Shown: piece after piece, positions 15,770-26,276 of the stretch | Layout of the letters: each line of letters begins with the position of its first letter | Position numbering within the stretch: the stretch's first letter is position 1 | Notes under the pieces: model-generated | Database searches by the model: none | The model's input: only the letters and a program-made list of their open reading frames with translations | Told to the model about the DNA's origin: nothing | Translations under genes and position numbers: made by a program | Assembly (NCBI RefSeq): GCF_030123365.1 | Contig: NZ_CP126107.1 | Location: 4,983,501 to 5,047,500 of the forward strand | DNA: 64,000 nucleotides | Direction: 5' to 3' | Source of the DNA: Neobacillus sp. SuZ13 | GTDB lineage: Bacteria; Bacillota; Bacilli; Bacillales; Cytobacillaceae

Positions 15770-17131
15770 ATGAATAAAATATCAATCAAGATTGGCGTTC
15801 TTTTCTTTCTAGCGATTTTTATACTAGAAGGCATTTCAATGATTTTTTTGCATAATAATATCATTCATTCCCGGGTGCATGACGAGCTAACTTCCCTCCA
15901 GACACGCGGAAATAATCACCGCGAAATCCTTGAGGCTTCTTTTCATGATGAAACGATGCGGCACATTGCCATGATGGAGGCGCGGACGGATACACAGGTG
16001 ATTTTAACCAAACCGGATGGAACCATTTATATGTCTTCCAATCGAGTGACAGATGATATGAAAAGGATTATGAGTACTAAGCAAAAACAAGTTCCGCACG
16101 CCGGATTAATTTTAGAAGATGATTGGAAACATGCGGCCTATATCGCGTCAATTAGTCCAGTAATGGTTGACCATACGATTACCGGATATGTCTATATGTT
16201 TCAAAACACCCAAAAAATCAAAGAGTTGATTTCGGGATTAAACCAGCATTTCCTGATTGCTGGTCTGATTTCCCTGATGTTCATGATTATTATCATTTTC
16301 ACTTTAACAAGGTATGTCACCCAACCGCTGATTCAAATGAGTGAAGCCACCAAACGAATCAGCAAGGGCGATTTTTCCTTGTCTCTACCGAAGATTGGCA
16401 AGGACGAAATCGGTGAACTTGGGGAATCGATTAAGGTATTAGCAAGCGATTTAGAAATTCTAAAAAATGAACGAAATGAATTTCTCGCCAGCATCTCGCA
16501 CGAACTCCGCACACCGCTAACCTATATTAAGGGATATGCGGACATTGCCCGCCGGCCAGAAACGATTCATGAGGACAGAGAGAAATATTTAAGTATTATT
16601 GTTGAGGAAACTGGCAAACTATCGAAATTAGTGAAGGAGCTATTCCATCTCGCAAAAATGGATGAAAATTCTTTTTCGATTGAGAAGGTAGAGGTTCATT
16701 TACGTCCTTATCTTCAGAGCATTCTTGAAAAAGTAACTCCTGCTCTTAAAGAACTTCAAATGGAACTAGTGCTTGAATGCTCAGATTCCCTTTATATGTC
16801 TCTTGATCCCATACGATTCGAGCAGGTCATTCTCAATCTCATTGATAATGCACGAAAGTATTCTGAACCGTATACAACCATCCGTATGGAGGTCACAAAT
16901 AGCAGTGGAAAAGTTCAAATTAGAATTCAAGATGAAGGAAAAGGCATTCCGGCGGAAGATTTACCACGTATTTTTGAACGGTTTTATCGTGTCGACAAAT
17001 CAAGAACGCGTGCCCTTGGCGGAACGGGTCTTGGACTCTCAATCGTCAAACAGTTAGTCGAGGCACATGGAGGTACGATAAAGGTAACGAGCAACCCGAA
17101 TATGGGGACTTCATTTGAGATTACTTTATAA
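15770..17131 (+). CDS. Sensor histidine kinase without an adjacent response regulator
   Basis: 453-residue membrane kinase. Helix at about 8-27, an extracytoplasmic region of about 130 residues with a PAS-like stretch (TQVILTKPDGTIYMSSN), a second helix at about 165-185, HAMP, H-box (ASISHELRTPLTYI) and catalytic domain (LNLIDNARKY, DEGKGIPAEDL, ERFYRVDKSRTRALGGTGLGLSIV). SD GGAGTGAGGTG precedes the ATG. It is transcribed away from the RR-HK pair and ends in its own terminator, so it appears orphan. It may feed the neighbouring regulator or act on a distant one. Confidence 0.85.
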   Translation: MNKISIKIGVLFFLAIFILEGISMIFLHNNIIHSRVHDELTSLQTRGNNHREILEASFHDETMRHIAMMEARTDTQVILTKPDGTIYMSSNRVTDDMKRIMSTKQKQVPHAGLILEDDWKHAAYIASISPVMVDHTITGYVYMFQNTQKIKELISGLNQHFLIAGLISLMFMIIIIFTLTRYVTQPLIQMSEATKRISKGDFSLSLPKIGKDEIGELGESIKVLASDLEILKNERNEFLASISHELRTPLTYIKGYADIARRPETIHEDREKYLSIIVEETGKLSKLVKELFHLAKMDENSFSIEKVEVHLRPYLQSILEKVTPALKELQMELVLECSDSLYMSLDPIRFEQVILNLIDNARKYSEPYTTIRMEVTNSSGKVQIRIQDEGKGIPAEDLPRIFERFYRVDKSRTRALGGTGLGLSIVKQLVEAHGGTIKVTSNPNMGTSFEITL

Positions 17132-17137
17132 CAGATA

Positions 17138-17168
17138 AAAGACACCAGGCATGCCCGGTGTCTTTCTT
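17138..17168 (+). terminator. Terminator of the orphan kinase gene
   Basis: AAAGACACC (17138-17146) pairs with GGTGTCTTT (17157-17165); it lies between convergent genes and probably serves both. Confidence 0.8.
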
Positions 17169-17173
17169 AGTCT

Positions 17174-19564
17174 TTATTTATGGATCCAAACCGCACCAGC
17201 AGAGTTGTCTTTTGCTTCGCCAATGACTTGGAACTTGATTGGGTACTGTGCTGGAACTTTAACACCAGCATCAGGAATAATTGTGTTGATATAAGACTTA
17301 GTTGAATCAAATTCCGTTACACCTGGAAGACCTTTGTAATCATAGATTCCACGAGTTGGAGAATCAATATACCATGCAGGTGCCTTATCTAGTGAGAAGG
17401 CTGCATCTGCAACTTGGTATCTTACACTTTGATTAATAGATGGTTTGCCAGCTAACGTACCGATAATTGCCTCAGGGTGTGCATCTACCACATTTAGGAA
17501 TCCTTCACCAGGGTGAACGCCAGTCCAGTTATCAGTAAACGTGTCATCACCATACCAAACTACTAAACCAGTATTATATTTTACTCCACGAGAGAATTGC
17601 AGTGCTGTATCAGAACCAGCATAGTTTCTCCACTCCAGGTAGTAGTAGTGAGGCTTGTTAATCCAGCCGTCAGATATTTCGAAACCGTTTAATGTTACTT
17701 TTGCTTCACCTTCTGCATCATCAGAGAATGTCACATTGCCATCCACTGTTAATTGAAGATTATCAAGCGCAAATCCGTTTGGAGCAAGCCCGCCGTCTGT
17801 AACATATTCAAACACTAATTTTACCTTTTTACCTGCAAATTGGCTTAGGTCAAGAGATTTGCCTAGCCATTCGCCTTTTGATGTATCTAAACCGCCTTCA
17901 GTGTCTTCATCACCAATGAGGTCAAGTTCTACACTCTTCCCATCTTCAGTTACTGCATTTACAGTTAGGTAATCATAGTCAGTTTCGACTTCGTACCACT
18001 GCTTGTAATCGAATGTTGCGGATGTAGCACCTGTTAAATCAAACACTGGGGTTTCTAGTACTGTATCAAGGTCATCCCCTTTAGTACTATAATAGTACTT
18101 TGCACCAAACCCAGGAGTAATACCTGGAACCTTTTTATTAGGAAGGTTTACTTTTACAATACCAGGATTCTTAGATTTTGTTACACTCTGGTCGATAACA
18201 GCTGCAAGACCATTTTTATCGATATCTTCATAGTTTACTTCAGTTATATTAGCCCAATTTCCGCCAATTGTTTTTTGATAGAATTCTTTCACTTGTGGTG
18301 AGAAGCTTGGTGGCTGGGTACCGGCGATGTTACCGCTCCAGCTTCCGCCGCTCATGATTGACCATTGTTCAACAGTATCACCATGACCAGTATATTGAGT
18401 GTCATACTCATCAGGAGCACCTAAGTCATGACCAAATTCGTGAGCGAATACTCCGACTGCTCCATCTTCTGGCTCGATTGTGTAGTCGTAGGCAGCCATT
18501 TTACCGCCCCAGTAATTTACTAATGCAGTTGTATTGGCAACTGGATAAACACCATTTAATGTCCAACGGTGTGACCAGATTGCGTTATCGCCTAATTCTC
18601 CGCCGCCAGCTTCTTGTCCAACACCGGCATGGAGTACCATTAAGTGGTCGACTAAGCCGTCCGGCTCGTTTTGATTACCGTCTCCATCTAAATCGTAAAG
18701 ATCAAATTTATCATAATCTGCTAAATTGATTCCTTTCGCAACAGCTGCATTCAGTGCATCCTTTACAAGACCACGTGGCCCTTTTGTTCCAGCTGCATTA
18801 TCATGTCCGCTGCCGCTATCTAAACCGTAATCCGCTGCATTCCCTGGTACTGTCAGCCAATCAGATACAGTTCCATCCACTGTGTAGCTTCCACCAGACT
18901 GCTCTTCATAATATTGTTTAAAGGTTTTAATTTTATCACCATTGAAAAGGGTGAAATCCTCGTCACCAAACAACATCTTTTCGTAATGCTCTTTGTTGAA
19001 GTCATCTGCATACATATATCCTGGTTCTTGCTCGATATTGTTGTGCTTAAAGTCAGCATACTCTACTAGAAGCACTAGTACTTCATCTGTTCTAACATCG
19101 CCGTTATAACCAGCCTGTTTAGCAGAATCTACTTTCACAGCTCCCGTTGGCTTACCCTTTTTAAAGTTTTCATGGCCTTTTGCAAGTTGCTTAGCAAGCT
19201 TGTCCTTTTGCTTTGTAACAAAGTCCTTTGCTTTTTTATCAAAAGCTTTTTGTTCTTTGGTTAGGGCTTTATCAGTTTTACCTGGCTTTTCACCCTGCTT
19301 TTTCTTTATGTAGGCTTTTGCTGCTTTTGTAATCTCTTCTTTAGATGCATTCTTCGCAATAAGTCCTCTTTTTTGCAAAGCTGCACCTAGTCGATCGATA
19401 TCAACAATATTTAAATCGATTGGAGCTGATGCAACTGTTGTTGCTGCAGATGCCGGTTTTGGTGCAACCGTGCTTCCAGCGAATGCGCCCGCGAACATGG
19501 TAGTAGCTACCATTGTACTAGCAGCGAGGCTGGATAAGACCTTTAAAGTGGTTTTCTTTTTCAA
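17174..19564 (-). CDS. inhA: Secreted immune inhibitor A-type metalloprotease (peptidase M6)
   Basis: 796-residue secreted zinc protease. A classical signal peptide ends at PKPASA (about residue 40). A charged Lys/Glu-rich propeptide (about 50-150) precedes the M6 catalytic domain with the zinc motif HEFGH at 375-379, followed by DLGAPDEYD and a Met-turn-like SIMSGGSW. A calcium-type loop, [13 protein letters not shown], lies at about 291-303. The C-terminal half has the beta-sandwich/MAM-like regions typical of InhA. Family members degrade host antimicrobial peptides and matrix proteins and act in nutrition; this does not show that the strain is pathogenic. The start is TTG, with AGGGGG nine bases upstream and no nearer ATG. 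Monocistronic. Confidence 0.9.
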   Translation of the reverse strand: MKKKTTLKVLSSLAASTMVATTMFAGAFAGSTVAPKPASAATTVASAPIDLNIVDIDRLGAALQKRGLIAKNASKEEITKAAKAYIKKKQGEKPGKTDKALTKEQKAFDKKAKDFVTKQKDKLAKQLAKGHENFKKGKPTGAVKVDSAKQAGYNGDVRTDEVLVLLVEYADFKHNNIEQEPGYMYADDFNKEHYEKMLFGDEDFTLFNGDKIKTFKQYYEEQSGGSYTVDGTVSDWLTVPGNAADYGLDSGSGHDNAAGTKGPRGLVKDALNAAVAKGINLADYDKFDLYDLDGDGNQNEPDGLVDHLMVLHAGVGQEAGGGELGDNAIWSHRWTLNGVYPVANTTALVNYWGGKMAAYDYTIEPEDGAVGVFAHEFGHDLGAPDEYDTQYTGHGDTVEQWSIMSGGSWSGNIAGTQPPSFSPQVKEFYQKTIGGNWANITEVNYEDIDKNGLAAVIDQSVTKSKNPGIVKVNLPNKKVPGITPGFGAKYYYSTKGDDLDTVLETPVFDLTGATSATFDYKQWYEVETDYDYLTVNAVTEDGKSVELDLIGDEDTEGGLDTSKGEWLGKSLDLSQFAGKKVKLVFEYVTDGGLAPNGFALDNLQLTVDGNVTFSDDAEGEAKVTLNGFEISDGWINKPHYYYLEWRNYAGSDTALQFSRGVKYNTGLVVWYGDDTFTDNWTGVHPGEGFLNVVDAHPEAIIGTLAGKPSINQSVRYQVADAAFSLDKAPAWYIDSPTRGIYDYKGLPGVTEFDSTKSYINTIIPDAGVKVPAQYPIKFQVIGEAKDNSAGAVWIHK

Positions 19565-19908
19565 ATCTTAAACCCCCTAATTTTTTTATATTTACATCGT
19601 TCTACTCTATGAACGGTGCTTTGCTAGTTTATCAAATTAGCGCGAAAATTGTAAATAGTCTTAATTTAGTGAAAAATACTTATATTAACCATTATATTGT
19701 ACCTAATAAATATAATAAGAGGATTTTTAAATACGCATTTAAACCCAGAAAAAGAGTTATTAAATATGCCTTTCATCCTTATTTTTCATGTCGTTTGAAA
19801 ATCACTACAGAAAACGTAAGTTTCGGCAACCGAAATTTAAGTAAAAAGACCTATCGAAACCTACCAATATATTTAATTCCTCTTATAAAATGAAAAACTC
19901 ATCAAAAA
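19565..19908. other. Intergenic region upstream of inhA
   Basis: 344 very AT-rich bases between the inhA start and the flotillin terminator. It should hold the inhA promoter (a weak TTTACA, complement of 19650-19655, is visible on minus). A 94-codon plus-strand frame has no SD and no recognisable product. Nothing else is supported. Confidence 0.4.
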
Positions 19909-19940
19909 AAAACCTTATCATCATTTTGATAAGGTTTTTT
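19909..19940 (-). terminator. Terminator of the yuaF-floT operon
   Basis: AACCTTATCA (19911-19920) pairs with TGATAAGGTT (19927-19936) with a 6-nt loop and poly-A/poly-T flanks. Confidence 0.85.
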
Positions 19941-19948
19941 TGAGTTAA

Positions 19949-21466
19949 TTATTCAGCTTTTTTCTTAAATTCATCAGTTAATTCCTCAATGCTTTTTTTA
20001 ACATTTCCTTTTCCAGAGTAGTTCTCAATCAGTTCTTTTACATCAATCCCACTTGAGGCTTTTAATGATTCCTGCAGACTCGCCATCAAGTTCGTTGCAT
20101 AGCCTGTAATTTTGTTTGCACCGCCATTTTCACCAGATCCACCGGTATCGACAACGGTAATTTTATCAATATTGGACAGAGGGCTTGCTACTTGCTTTGC
20201 ATATTCTGGCAGCATTTTGATAATCATGTCTAGGATTGCGGCCTGACCAAATTGCTCGAATGCTTCAGCGATTTTTTCTTTCGCTTCGGCTTCAGCTAAA
20301 CCTTTGAGGCGGATAATTTCTGCTTCAGTCGCCCCTTGTGCTTTTTCCGCTTCTGCTTTGGCTAAACCATCCAAGCGAATCCGTTCAGCCTCTGCTTTTG
20401 CCATGGCTTCAATCCGATACTTATTGGCCTCAGCTGCGGCAATTTCTTTTGCTTTATTTGCAGCGGCCGATTGTTCGACGGAATAACGGTCAGCATCAGC
20501 CTTTTTCTTCACTTCCGAATCATATTGACGTTCACGGCGTTGAATTTCTTTTTCTTCTAATTCAATTTGTTTTTGTCTTTCAATAATCTTAATTTGCATT
20601 TCTTGTTCCATGACATCTTGTTTGGACCTAGCTGTTTCCAAATCGTATGCTTGGTCAGCGCGTGCTCTGGCAATATCTTGTTCACGTCTAAATTCAGCCA
20701 CTTTTAACTGATTGACTTTTTCCGCCTCGGCAATTTCTGTGGCCCGCTCTAATTCATTGCGTTTGGCTTCTTTAGCTGCCTCTGCCTTTTTAATACGAGT
20801 TTCTTTTTCTGCTTCCGCTGTTGCGATATCCGCGTCTCTTTTCACTTGAGCAATCCGCGGTTTACCAAGTGAGTCCAAGTAACCATTTTTATCCCGGACG
20901 TCTTTAATCGTAAATGACACAATCACCAAGCCCATTTTGGCAAGATCCTGTGAGGCAACCCTTTGGACCTCTTGAGAGAATTTATCACGGTTTTTATAGA
21001 TTTCTTCTACGGTCATCGAGCCAAGGATCGACCGCAGATGTCCTTCTAGGACTTCTCTTGCCTCATTCTCACGGTCTTCCTTTGGTTTGCCGAGGAACTG
21101 TTCTGCGGCCGTCGCAATTTCACTAATAGACCCGCCAATTTTAATAATAGCTACCCCATCGGCCATAACGGGCACACCCTGCTCAGTATAAACCTCGGGA
21201 GTCGTTACTTCCAGTTTACTAGATAGTAAGCTTAGCGGTTTTGCCTGTTGGAAAACTGGCAAAATAAACGTACCGCCGCCGCGGATAATTTTCACTTTAT
21301 TCCCAGACTCATCAACGTGGACATTTCCATTGCCAAGGAAGCTGCCTGTCACGATCAAGGCCTCATCCGGTCCGGCCGTTCTGTATTTTGTGATAAAAAC
21401 GCCAATTAAAGCTAAAAGAATAAGTGCAACAATTCCAATGATTACCCATATAATATTGAATTCCAT
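19949..21466 (-). CDS. floT: Flotillin-like membrane scaffold protein
   Basis: 505-residue flotillin (YuaG). An N-terminal hydrophobic hairpin (IIWVIIGIVALILLALIGVFI) anchors it to the membrane. A PHB/SPFH domain follows (about 30-200; GGGTFILPVFQQAKPLSLL and VVSFTIKDVRD), then a long Ala/Glu/Lys/Arg coiled coil with EA-rich repeats (AEAEKETRIKKAEAAKEAKR and similar, about 210-400), and a C-terminal region with ILDMIIKMLPEYAKQVASPLSNIDKI. It organises functional membrane microdomains and affects fluidity, signalling and secretion. It lies 15 bases after yuaF, in an operon driven by a sigma-W promoter. Confidence 0.93.
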   Translation of the reverse strand: MEFNIIWVIIGIVALILLALIGVFITKYRTAGPDEALIVTGSFLGNGNVHVDESGNKVKIIRGGGTFILPVFQQAKPLSLLSSKLEVTTPEVYTEQGVPVMADGVAIIKIGGSISEIATAAEQFLGKPKEDRENEAREVLEGHLRSILGSMTVEEIYKNRDKFSQEVQRVASQDLAKMGLVIVSFTIKDVRDKNGYLDSLGKPRIAQVKRDADIATAEAEKETRIKKAEAAKEAKRNELERATEIAEAEKVNQLKVAEFRREQDIARARADQAYDLETARSKQDVMEQEMQIKIIERQKQIELEEKEIQRRERQYDSEVKKKADADRYSVEQSAAANKAKEIAAAEANKYRIEAMAKAEAERIRLDGLAKAEAEKAQGATEAEIIRLKGLAEAEAKEKIAEAFEQFGQAAILDMIIKMLPEYAKQVASPLSNIDKITVVDTGGSGENGGANKITGYATNLMASLQESLKASSGIDVKELIENYSGKGNVKKSIEELTDEFKKKAE

Positions 21467-21480
21467 CTTTTAAAACCCCC

Positions 21481-22023
21481 CTATAAAAAACTTTCTAGTT
21501 GATGATGAACCGTCACTTGCAGGACGCCATTTTCTATCTGTACAATCAACACTTTTGTGCCACTCTCGATAAGGTCACCATCAAAACTTGATGCCGGCTT
21601 CGCTATTCTGCCACTGGTACTGTCAATCATCACTTCGCCAAAGCCGTCAACAGGAATAGTCGTAATGACCGTCCCAACTCGGCCCCGCAAGTCTGATTCT
21701 TTATAAACAAGCGATTCCTCGGCAGACGAGAGCGGGATGAGCACAAAGACATTTAGTAATGTCACAACAATGAAGGCTATCGCGGCGGATATGCCTAAAA
21801 TCAGTAAATAGTGAATAGATGAGAGCCGTTCAAACAGATAACCGCTTGCTGACAGAATGGTCATGAAAGCAAAAATTAAGACAGGATTTAGAAAATCGAA
21901 TCCATCTCCAGCCCCATGAAAATGAAAAACATCGGCAAATAAAACATATAAAACTGTGATTACTCCCGAGATAATTAATCCATATAAATAAATCGTTTCT
22001 AAAGGAATACTGAATGGTTCCAT
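21481..22023 (-). CDS. yuaF: NfeD-like membrane protein YuaF
   Basis: 180-residue protein with three to four helices in the first 110 residues and a C-terminal OB-fold NfeD domain (ESDLRGRVGTVITTIPVDGFGEVMID... and VLIVQIENGVLQV). It is the usual partner of flotillin: the pair forms an operon in B. subtilis and other bacilli and co-localises in membrane foci. An in-frame ATG two codons upstream (22029) is too close to the AAGGATGG SD, so 22023 is preferred; either is possible. Expression is predicted to be under sigma-W. Confidence 0.88.
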   Translation of the reverse strand: MEPFSIPLETIYLYGLIISGVITVLYVLFADVFHFHGAGDGFDFLNPVLIFAFMTILSASGYLFERLSSIHYLLILGISAAIAFIVVTLLNVFVLIPLSSAEESLVYKESDLRGRVGTVITTIPVDGFGEVMIDSTSGRIAKPASSFDGDLIESGTKVLIVQIENGVLQVTVHHQLESFL

Positions 22024-22117
22024 GCGCATCCATCCTTCTTTTTCATTTAAAGTTCTTTTTTACGAACACCACTCCTCATCCATATGCATCCATCCCTTCT
22101 TATGTATCTACCTTTCA

Positions 22118-22143
22118 TACGGTTGAATAATGAAAAAGTTTCA
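22118..22143 (-). promoter_or_regulatory. Sigma-W promoter of yuaF-floT
   Basis: Reading minus, TGAAAC (complement of 22138-22143), exactly 16 bp, then CGTA (complement of 22118-22121), a perfect match to the sigma-W consensus. The start point would be about 80-90 bases upstream of yuaF. B. subtilis yuaF-floT is known to be in the sigma-W regulon, so the prediction has independent support. Confidence 0.88.
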
Positions 22144-22232
22144 TTTTTTACTAAAATTTTCCTGTTTCACTTATAATTTTGATAATGCTTGTCGAAAATC
22201 CTGCCAAGCAAAACAGACTATTGTTCTACAAA

Positions 22233-22265
22233 ATAAAAAAGTGCCATAGCATTTAGCTACAACAC
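22233..22265 (-). terminator. Terminator of the amino-acid ABC operon
   Basis: Ten-pair stem with wobble pairs (22241-22250 with 22256-22265), followed on minus by T-rich sequence. Confidence 0.7.
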
Positions 22266-22266
22266 C

Positions 22267-23001
22267 TTATTGAATCATATTCAAGAACTTCCTCGTTCGT
22301 TCTTCTTTTGGATTGGTAAAGATTTCTTCTGGCTTGTTCCTCTCGACAATCACACCTTGATCCATAAAAATAACTTCATCTGCCGCTTCACGGGCAAAAC
22401 GCATTTCATGGGTCACCACAATCATCGTCATTCCTTCTCTTGCCAGGTCTTTCATGACTTTTAACACCTCACCGACAAGTTCGGGGTCAAGTGCTGAAGT
22501 TGGCTCATCAAAGAGCATCACTTCCGGCTCCATCGCAAGTGCCCGGGCAATACCCACACGTTGCTGCTGACCGCCGGAAAGTTGTGCGGGAAAATAATCC
22601 TGCTTATCACCTAGTCCAACCTTTTCAAGGAGTGCCTGGGCTTTTTTCCGTGCATCCTCTTTACTCTCCCCTTTGACAATGATCGGCCCTTCCATAACGT
22701 TTTGAAGAGCAGTTTTGTGTGGGAACAGATTATAGCTTTGAAAAACCATTCCTGTTAGGCGCCGAAACGAGGCGATTTGTTTTTTTTGTACATTTTTCGA
22801 GAAGTCCAAGCTTTGTCCCTCTATGGAAATGACTCCTTGATTCGGAGTTTCGAGAACATTCAAACAACGCAGCATCGTGGTCTTACCTGAGCCGGATGGA
22901 CCGATGACAACAACCACTTTTCCTTTTTCAACGAGAAGGTCAATTCCTTTTAAGACTTCTAATTGACCAAATTGCTTATATAATCCTTTAATTGAAATCA
23001 T
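22267..23001 (-). CDS. Polar amino-acid ABC transporter ATP-binding protein
   Basis: 244-residue ATPase of the PAAT (GlnQ/TcyC) group: Walker [11 protein letters not shown]-loop [19 protein letters not shown], signature [19 protein letters not shown], Walker [20 protein letters not shown] and H-loop [18 protein letters not shown]. Last gene of a three-gene operon with a permease and a binding lipoprotein. The substrate is not shown by the ATPase; the set looks most like cystine/polar amino-acid importers of bacilli. Confidence 0.9.
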   Translation of the reverse strand: MISIKGLYKQFGQLEVLKGIDLLVEKGKVVVVIGPSGSGKTTMLRCLNVLETPNQGVISIEGQSLDFSKNVQKKQIASFRRLTGMVFQSYNLFPHKTALQNVMEGPIIVKGESKEDARKKAQALLEKVGLGDKQDYFPAQLSGGQQQRVGIARALAMEPEVMLFDEPTSALDPELVGEVLKVMKDLAREGMTMIVVTHEMRFAREAADEVIFMDQGVIVERNKPEEIFTNPKEERTRKFLNMIQ

Positions 23002-23016
23002 TGAATAACTCCCTCA

Positions 23017-23715
23017 TTAAGACGTGTACCGGTCCATTCTCTTTTCCAAGGACCCTTGCAAGATCGAGAGGAAAAAACAAATAACCCAATAAATTAACGC
23101 TGCTTCTACATATACCAATAAAAATTCATAAGTGGTTGAAGCAATTTCTTGGGCCCGGCGAAACATCTCTGTTACAAGGACAACTGATGCAAGAGAAGTA
23201 TCTTTTACAAGACTAATAAAAGAATTCGATAATGGCGGTATAGATACCCTTGTTGCCTGTGGCAAGATGATTCTTTTCAATGCCTGGGTGTAGGTCATTC
23301 CAATCGAATAAGCTGCCTCCCATTGTCCCTTCGGAATGGAGATAATCGCAGCCCGAATAATTTCTGAAGCATAGGCCCCAACGCTTAGGGAAAAACCAAT
23401 GACTGCGGAAATAAAGGGATCTAAGGTAACTCCTATATTAGGAAGTCCATAAAAAATAATGAATAACTGAACAAGTAATGGTGTGCCGCGAATGGCTGAA
23501 ACATATACCCTGGCAATTCCTTGAAATAGTTTTACTTGAGAAATTCGGGCAAGTGCGGTTAGCACAGCCAAAATGATCCCAATAATAAATGAAATGATGG
23601 TTAATGGAATGGTATTCATAACAGCACCCTCCAGCAGTGGCTGGAGGGAAGTCTTTGCAATCTCAATTAACCTGTCCATTCTTTCTGGGTCAGCAAAAAT
23701 ACTATTTAAGTACAT
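23017..23715 (-). CDS. Polar amino-acid ABC transporter permease
   Basis: 232-residue HisMQ-type permease with about five helices: [25 protein letters not shown], the loop [22 protein letters not shown], and the EAA coupling loop [22 protein letters not shown]. The longest frame opens at 23763, but residues before MYLNSIF look non-native. ATG 23715 gives the start I know from close homologues ([13 protein letters not shown]). It overlaps the binding-protein stop by 14 bases, implying coupled translation. The SD is poor in both cases. Confidence 0.86.
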   Translation of the reverse strand: MYLNSIFADPERMDRLIEIAKTSLQPLLEGAVMNTIPLTIISFIIGIILAVLTALARISQVKLFQGIARVYVSAIRGTPLLVQLFIIFYGLPNIGVTLDPFISAVIGFSLSVGAYASEIIRAAIISIPKGQWEAAYSIGMTYTQALKRIILPQATRVSIPPLSNSFISLVKDTSLASVVLVTEMFRRAQEIASTTYEFLLVYVEAALIYWVICFFLSILQGSLEKRMDRYTS

Positions 23716-24532
23716 CTTCACCAAACCATTTCTCAGAGATTTTTTTGTAGGTGCCATCGTCAACTATTTCTTTTAGCGCCTTGTTGACTTCGTCTACGAG
23801 TGTGTCGCTTTTCTTTCTAAACATGAACCCGCTTGAAGAAGCATCATTAGCAGTTGCCACAACCTTGATTGGTGCATCCGGCTTTTGTTTTTTATAGTCT
23901 AAAAATGAAAGCTTATCGTTAATCGTCACATCCACACGTTTTTGAGCAAGGAGCTCAACTGCTTGCTGGAAACCATCCACTCCAACGATTTTAGCACCAT
24001 ATTTCTTGGCCATATCCGCGTAGTTACTTGTCAACGATTGAGCTGCATTTAATCCTTTAATATCTTCAAATGATTTCACCTTATCGTTATCCTTATGAGC
24101 AATCAATACACCTGCAGACGTAATATATGGATCAGAGAAATCATACTTTTCCTGACGGTCAGGACGAATTCCAACTTCGTTAGCAATCATATCAAAACGC
24201 TTTGCATCTAGTCCTGCAAACATCGCATCCCATTGTGTTTCTTTAAATTCAGGTTTTACCCCAATTCGTTTAGCTACCTCTGTCGCAAGTTCCACATCAA
24301 ATCCAGTTAGTTTGCCACTTGGATCATGGTAAGTGAATGGCGGGTATGTACCTTCTGTACCAATTAACAATGTTCCATCATCTTTTACCTTTTTCAATAA
24401 ATCATTCTCTGCCTTTTCATTATTCTTGTTGTCAGTTTTGTTCGTGTCTTTATCGGTATTATCCTTGCCGCAAGCTGACAGTACTAACATAAAGCTTAAT
24501 AATAGTGCAAAAATGATGGTAAGTTTTTTCAT
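23702..24532 (-). CDS. Polar amino-acid ABC transporter substrate-binding lipoprotein
   Basis: 276-residue family-3 solute-binding protein. Lipoprotein signal with LVLSAC (C21), an Asp/Asn/Lys/Thr-rich linker to about residue 45, then the binding domain: [39 protein letters not shown], the ligand-arginine region [19 protein letters not shown], and late [13 protein letters not shown]. It resembles cystine-binding TcyA-type proteins, but the amino acid is not certain. First gene of the operon; SD AGGGGG before ATG. Confidence 0.88.
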   Translation of the reverse strand: MKKLTIIFALLLSFMLVLSACGKDNTDKDTNKTDNKNNEKAENDLLKKVKDDGTLLIGTEGTYPPFTYHDPSGKLTGFDVELATEVAKRIGVKPEFKETQWDAMFAGLDAKRFDMIANEVGIRPDRQEKYDFSDPYITSAGVLIAHKDNDKVKSFEDIKGLNAAQSLTSNYADMAKKYGAKIVGVDGFQQAVELLAQKRVDVTINDKLSFLDYKKQKPDAPIKVVATANDASSSGFMFRKKSDTLVDEVNKALKEIVDDGTYKKISEKWFGEDVLK

Positions 24533-24581
24533 TGATGTAACCCCCTAAATGAAATTATCATTATTTTACCCTTAATTTACA

Positions 24582-24614
24582 AAATAAAACCTATCAGAGG
24601 CGATCTGATAGGTT
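24582..24614 (-). terminator. Terminator of the APC transporter gene
   Basis: AACCTATCAGA (24588-24598) pairs perfectly with TCTGATAGGTT (24604-24614); minus-side TTTTATTTT follows. Confidence 0.85.
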
Positions 24615-24622
24615 AAATAATA

Positions 24623-26053
24623 TTATGCTGATAAAGCTTTTTTACGTTCGGAAATTACTTCCTTTTTTCGTCTAAACAGTGGTCCATAAAAGAGGAGGCC
24701 GCTCGCCAGTAATATCATTCCGTAGGTGAAGGTTTTAATATCTGCCGTTCCTGCTATGATCACCCAAACTGAATAAATAGTTGAAAGCAAGGCAATCATT
24801 CCGTCTGTAATTCTTGAACGATCCCCTTTATATGTCTCCCCGGTTACAACTAATTTCAACTGATAGATGGAGGAGATAAAGTAAGGTACCAAGTAAGATA
24901 ACGTTGCAATGATTATGACAAATCCAAAGGCATCAGAAATGGATTTTGAAACCGTTGAAAAGATAAACAGTTGACCTAAACCATTAGAGACAATCATAGA
25001 AAACAATGGCAGACCCTTTTTGTTTTCTTTTTTAAAAGCAGGTATGAATAATCCTTGCTTTGCCGCTTGATAAGGGACTTCTGCACTTAGCATTAACCAG
25101 CCAATCGTTGAACCAAATAAGCTGATCAACCCAATCCCTGCTAAAACTTTCCCGGCAATAGGTCCTAAGAAAGAAGAAATAGCATCAATTAGGGGCTTAT
25201 CTGAATGGATAAGAGTGTTTTGATCTAACATTCCCATCGTCAAAGTACTAATACCGATGTAGATACCAAGTGCAATAAATAATCCAAGGATGGTAGCGCC
25301 TTTCACATCGGTTTGCTTTCGAGCACGAGAAGCAAATACGACCGCAGATTCAACCCCAATAAATGCCCATAATGTATTTACAGCAGCACCGTTCACTTGA
25401 CTCAACATTCCCACCGCATGGCCGGCCTCGTCCATTCTAACAGCCATTAACGGAAGAATATTGCTTTTTTCAAAGGCAAATAACCCAACAAGAATAAATA
25501 GAATAAATCCGGCAACTTTAGCGGCTGTTGCCACAAAATTCATCTTCCCAGCACTTTCGATTCCTCGCAGGATGATGAAGTGAGTTCCCCAAAGCAGCAG
25601 AGAACAGACAAGAAACGTTAATCCATTACCGACCTTAAGTGTAAAGCCGCCAATCGTAAACCAGTTAGCTTGGCTTGTTAGGATTGGGAAAAAGGTTGAT
25701 AGATACCCCGCAAAGGTTGTAATCATCGCAACATTCCCGGCGAGATTACCAATCCAGTAACCCCAAGAGGACATAAAACCTGATAAAGTGGAAGCATGGG
25801 ATCCTGGTTTAAACAGTTCCTTAGCATAAATTTGCGGACCGCCCGTTATATTTGGTTTTCTGATCGCAAGATTACCAAATACAAGAGCGGTCATTAATAC
25901 ACCAAGTCCTGTTACTAGCCATGCTGAGATGACACCAGCAGGACTAGCTGCTTCAGAAAGTGAGCTTGGCAGCATAAATATCCCTGACCCGACCATGTTT
26001 CCGACAACAAGTGCGGTTAATACCCAAAATCCTAATTTATTAGCGTTCCCCAT
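24623..26053 (-). CDS. APC-family basic amino-acid transporter or antiporter
   Basis: 476-residue permease with twelve predicted helices. The N-terminal helix-1 signature VVGNMVGSGIFMLPSSL is that of the APA (basic amino acid/polyamine antiporter) branch of the APC superfamily. The helix-6 region TLWAFIGVESAVVFASRA is also conserved. Similar to ArcD/LysP/YvsH-type arginine-ornithine or lysine transporters. No catabolic genes (arcABC, decarboxylases) adjoin it, so direction and substrate remain open. Monocistronic. Confidence 0.82.
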   Translation of the reverse strand: MGNANKLGFWVLTALVVGNMVGSGIFMLPSSLSEAASPAGVISAWLVTGLGVLMTALVFGNLAIRKPNITGGPQIYAKELFKPGSHASTLSGFMSSWGYWIGNLAGNVAMITTFAGYLSTFFPILTSQANWFTIGGFTLKVGNGLTFLVCSLLLWGTHFIILRGIESAGKMNFVATAAKVAGFILFILVGLFAFEKSNILPLMAVRMDEAGHAVGMLSQVNGAAVNTLWAFIGVESAVVFASRARKQTDVKGATILGLFIALGIYIGISTLTMGMLDQNTLIHSDKPLIDAISSFLGPIAGKVLAGIGLISLFGSTIGWLMLSAEVPYQAAKQGLFIPAFKKENKKGLPLFSMIVSNGLGQLFIFSTVSKSISDAFGFVIIIATLSYLVPYFISSIYQLKLVVTGETYKGDRSRITDGMIALLSTIYSVWVIIAGTADIKTFTYGMILLASGLLFYGPLFRRKKEVISERKKALSA

Positions 26054-26237
26054 GGTGTAATCCCTCTCTCTAATCCGTGTTATTTATTTTAAAATAATGC
26101 TTTTTAGTATTTTGTTGAATAAATATTAATTTGCTTTATAAATATAGAACCAGTAAAGGATTGTGTCAATGGAAATTTTATTCTAATAAAGTATTAGAGT
26201 GGTGAATTAGTCAAACATCTCATAAATTTTTCGAATA

Positions 26238-26266
26238 TAAAAAGAGACTGCTTATTTAGCAGTCTC
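26238..26266 (-). terminator. Terminator of nadE
   Basis: GAGACTGC (26244-26251) pairs with GCAGTCTC (26259-26266), 7-nt loop; minus-side T-run. Confidence 0.85.
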
Positions 26267-26276
26267 CCGTCTTTAA

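Noticed and set aside
19609-19893. 94-codon plus-strand ORF upstream of inhA
   Set aside because: AT-rich, Lys/Asn/Tyr-biased, no SD, no recognisable domain; lies in a promoter region.
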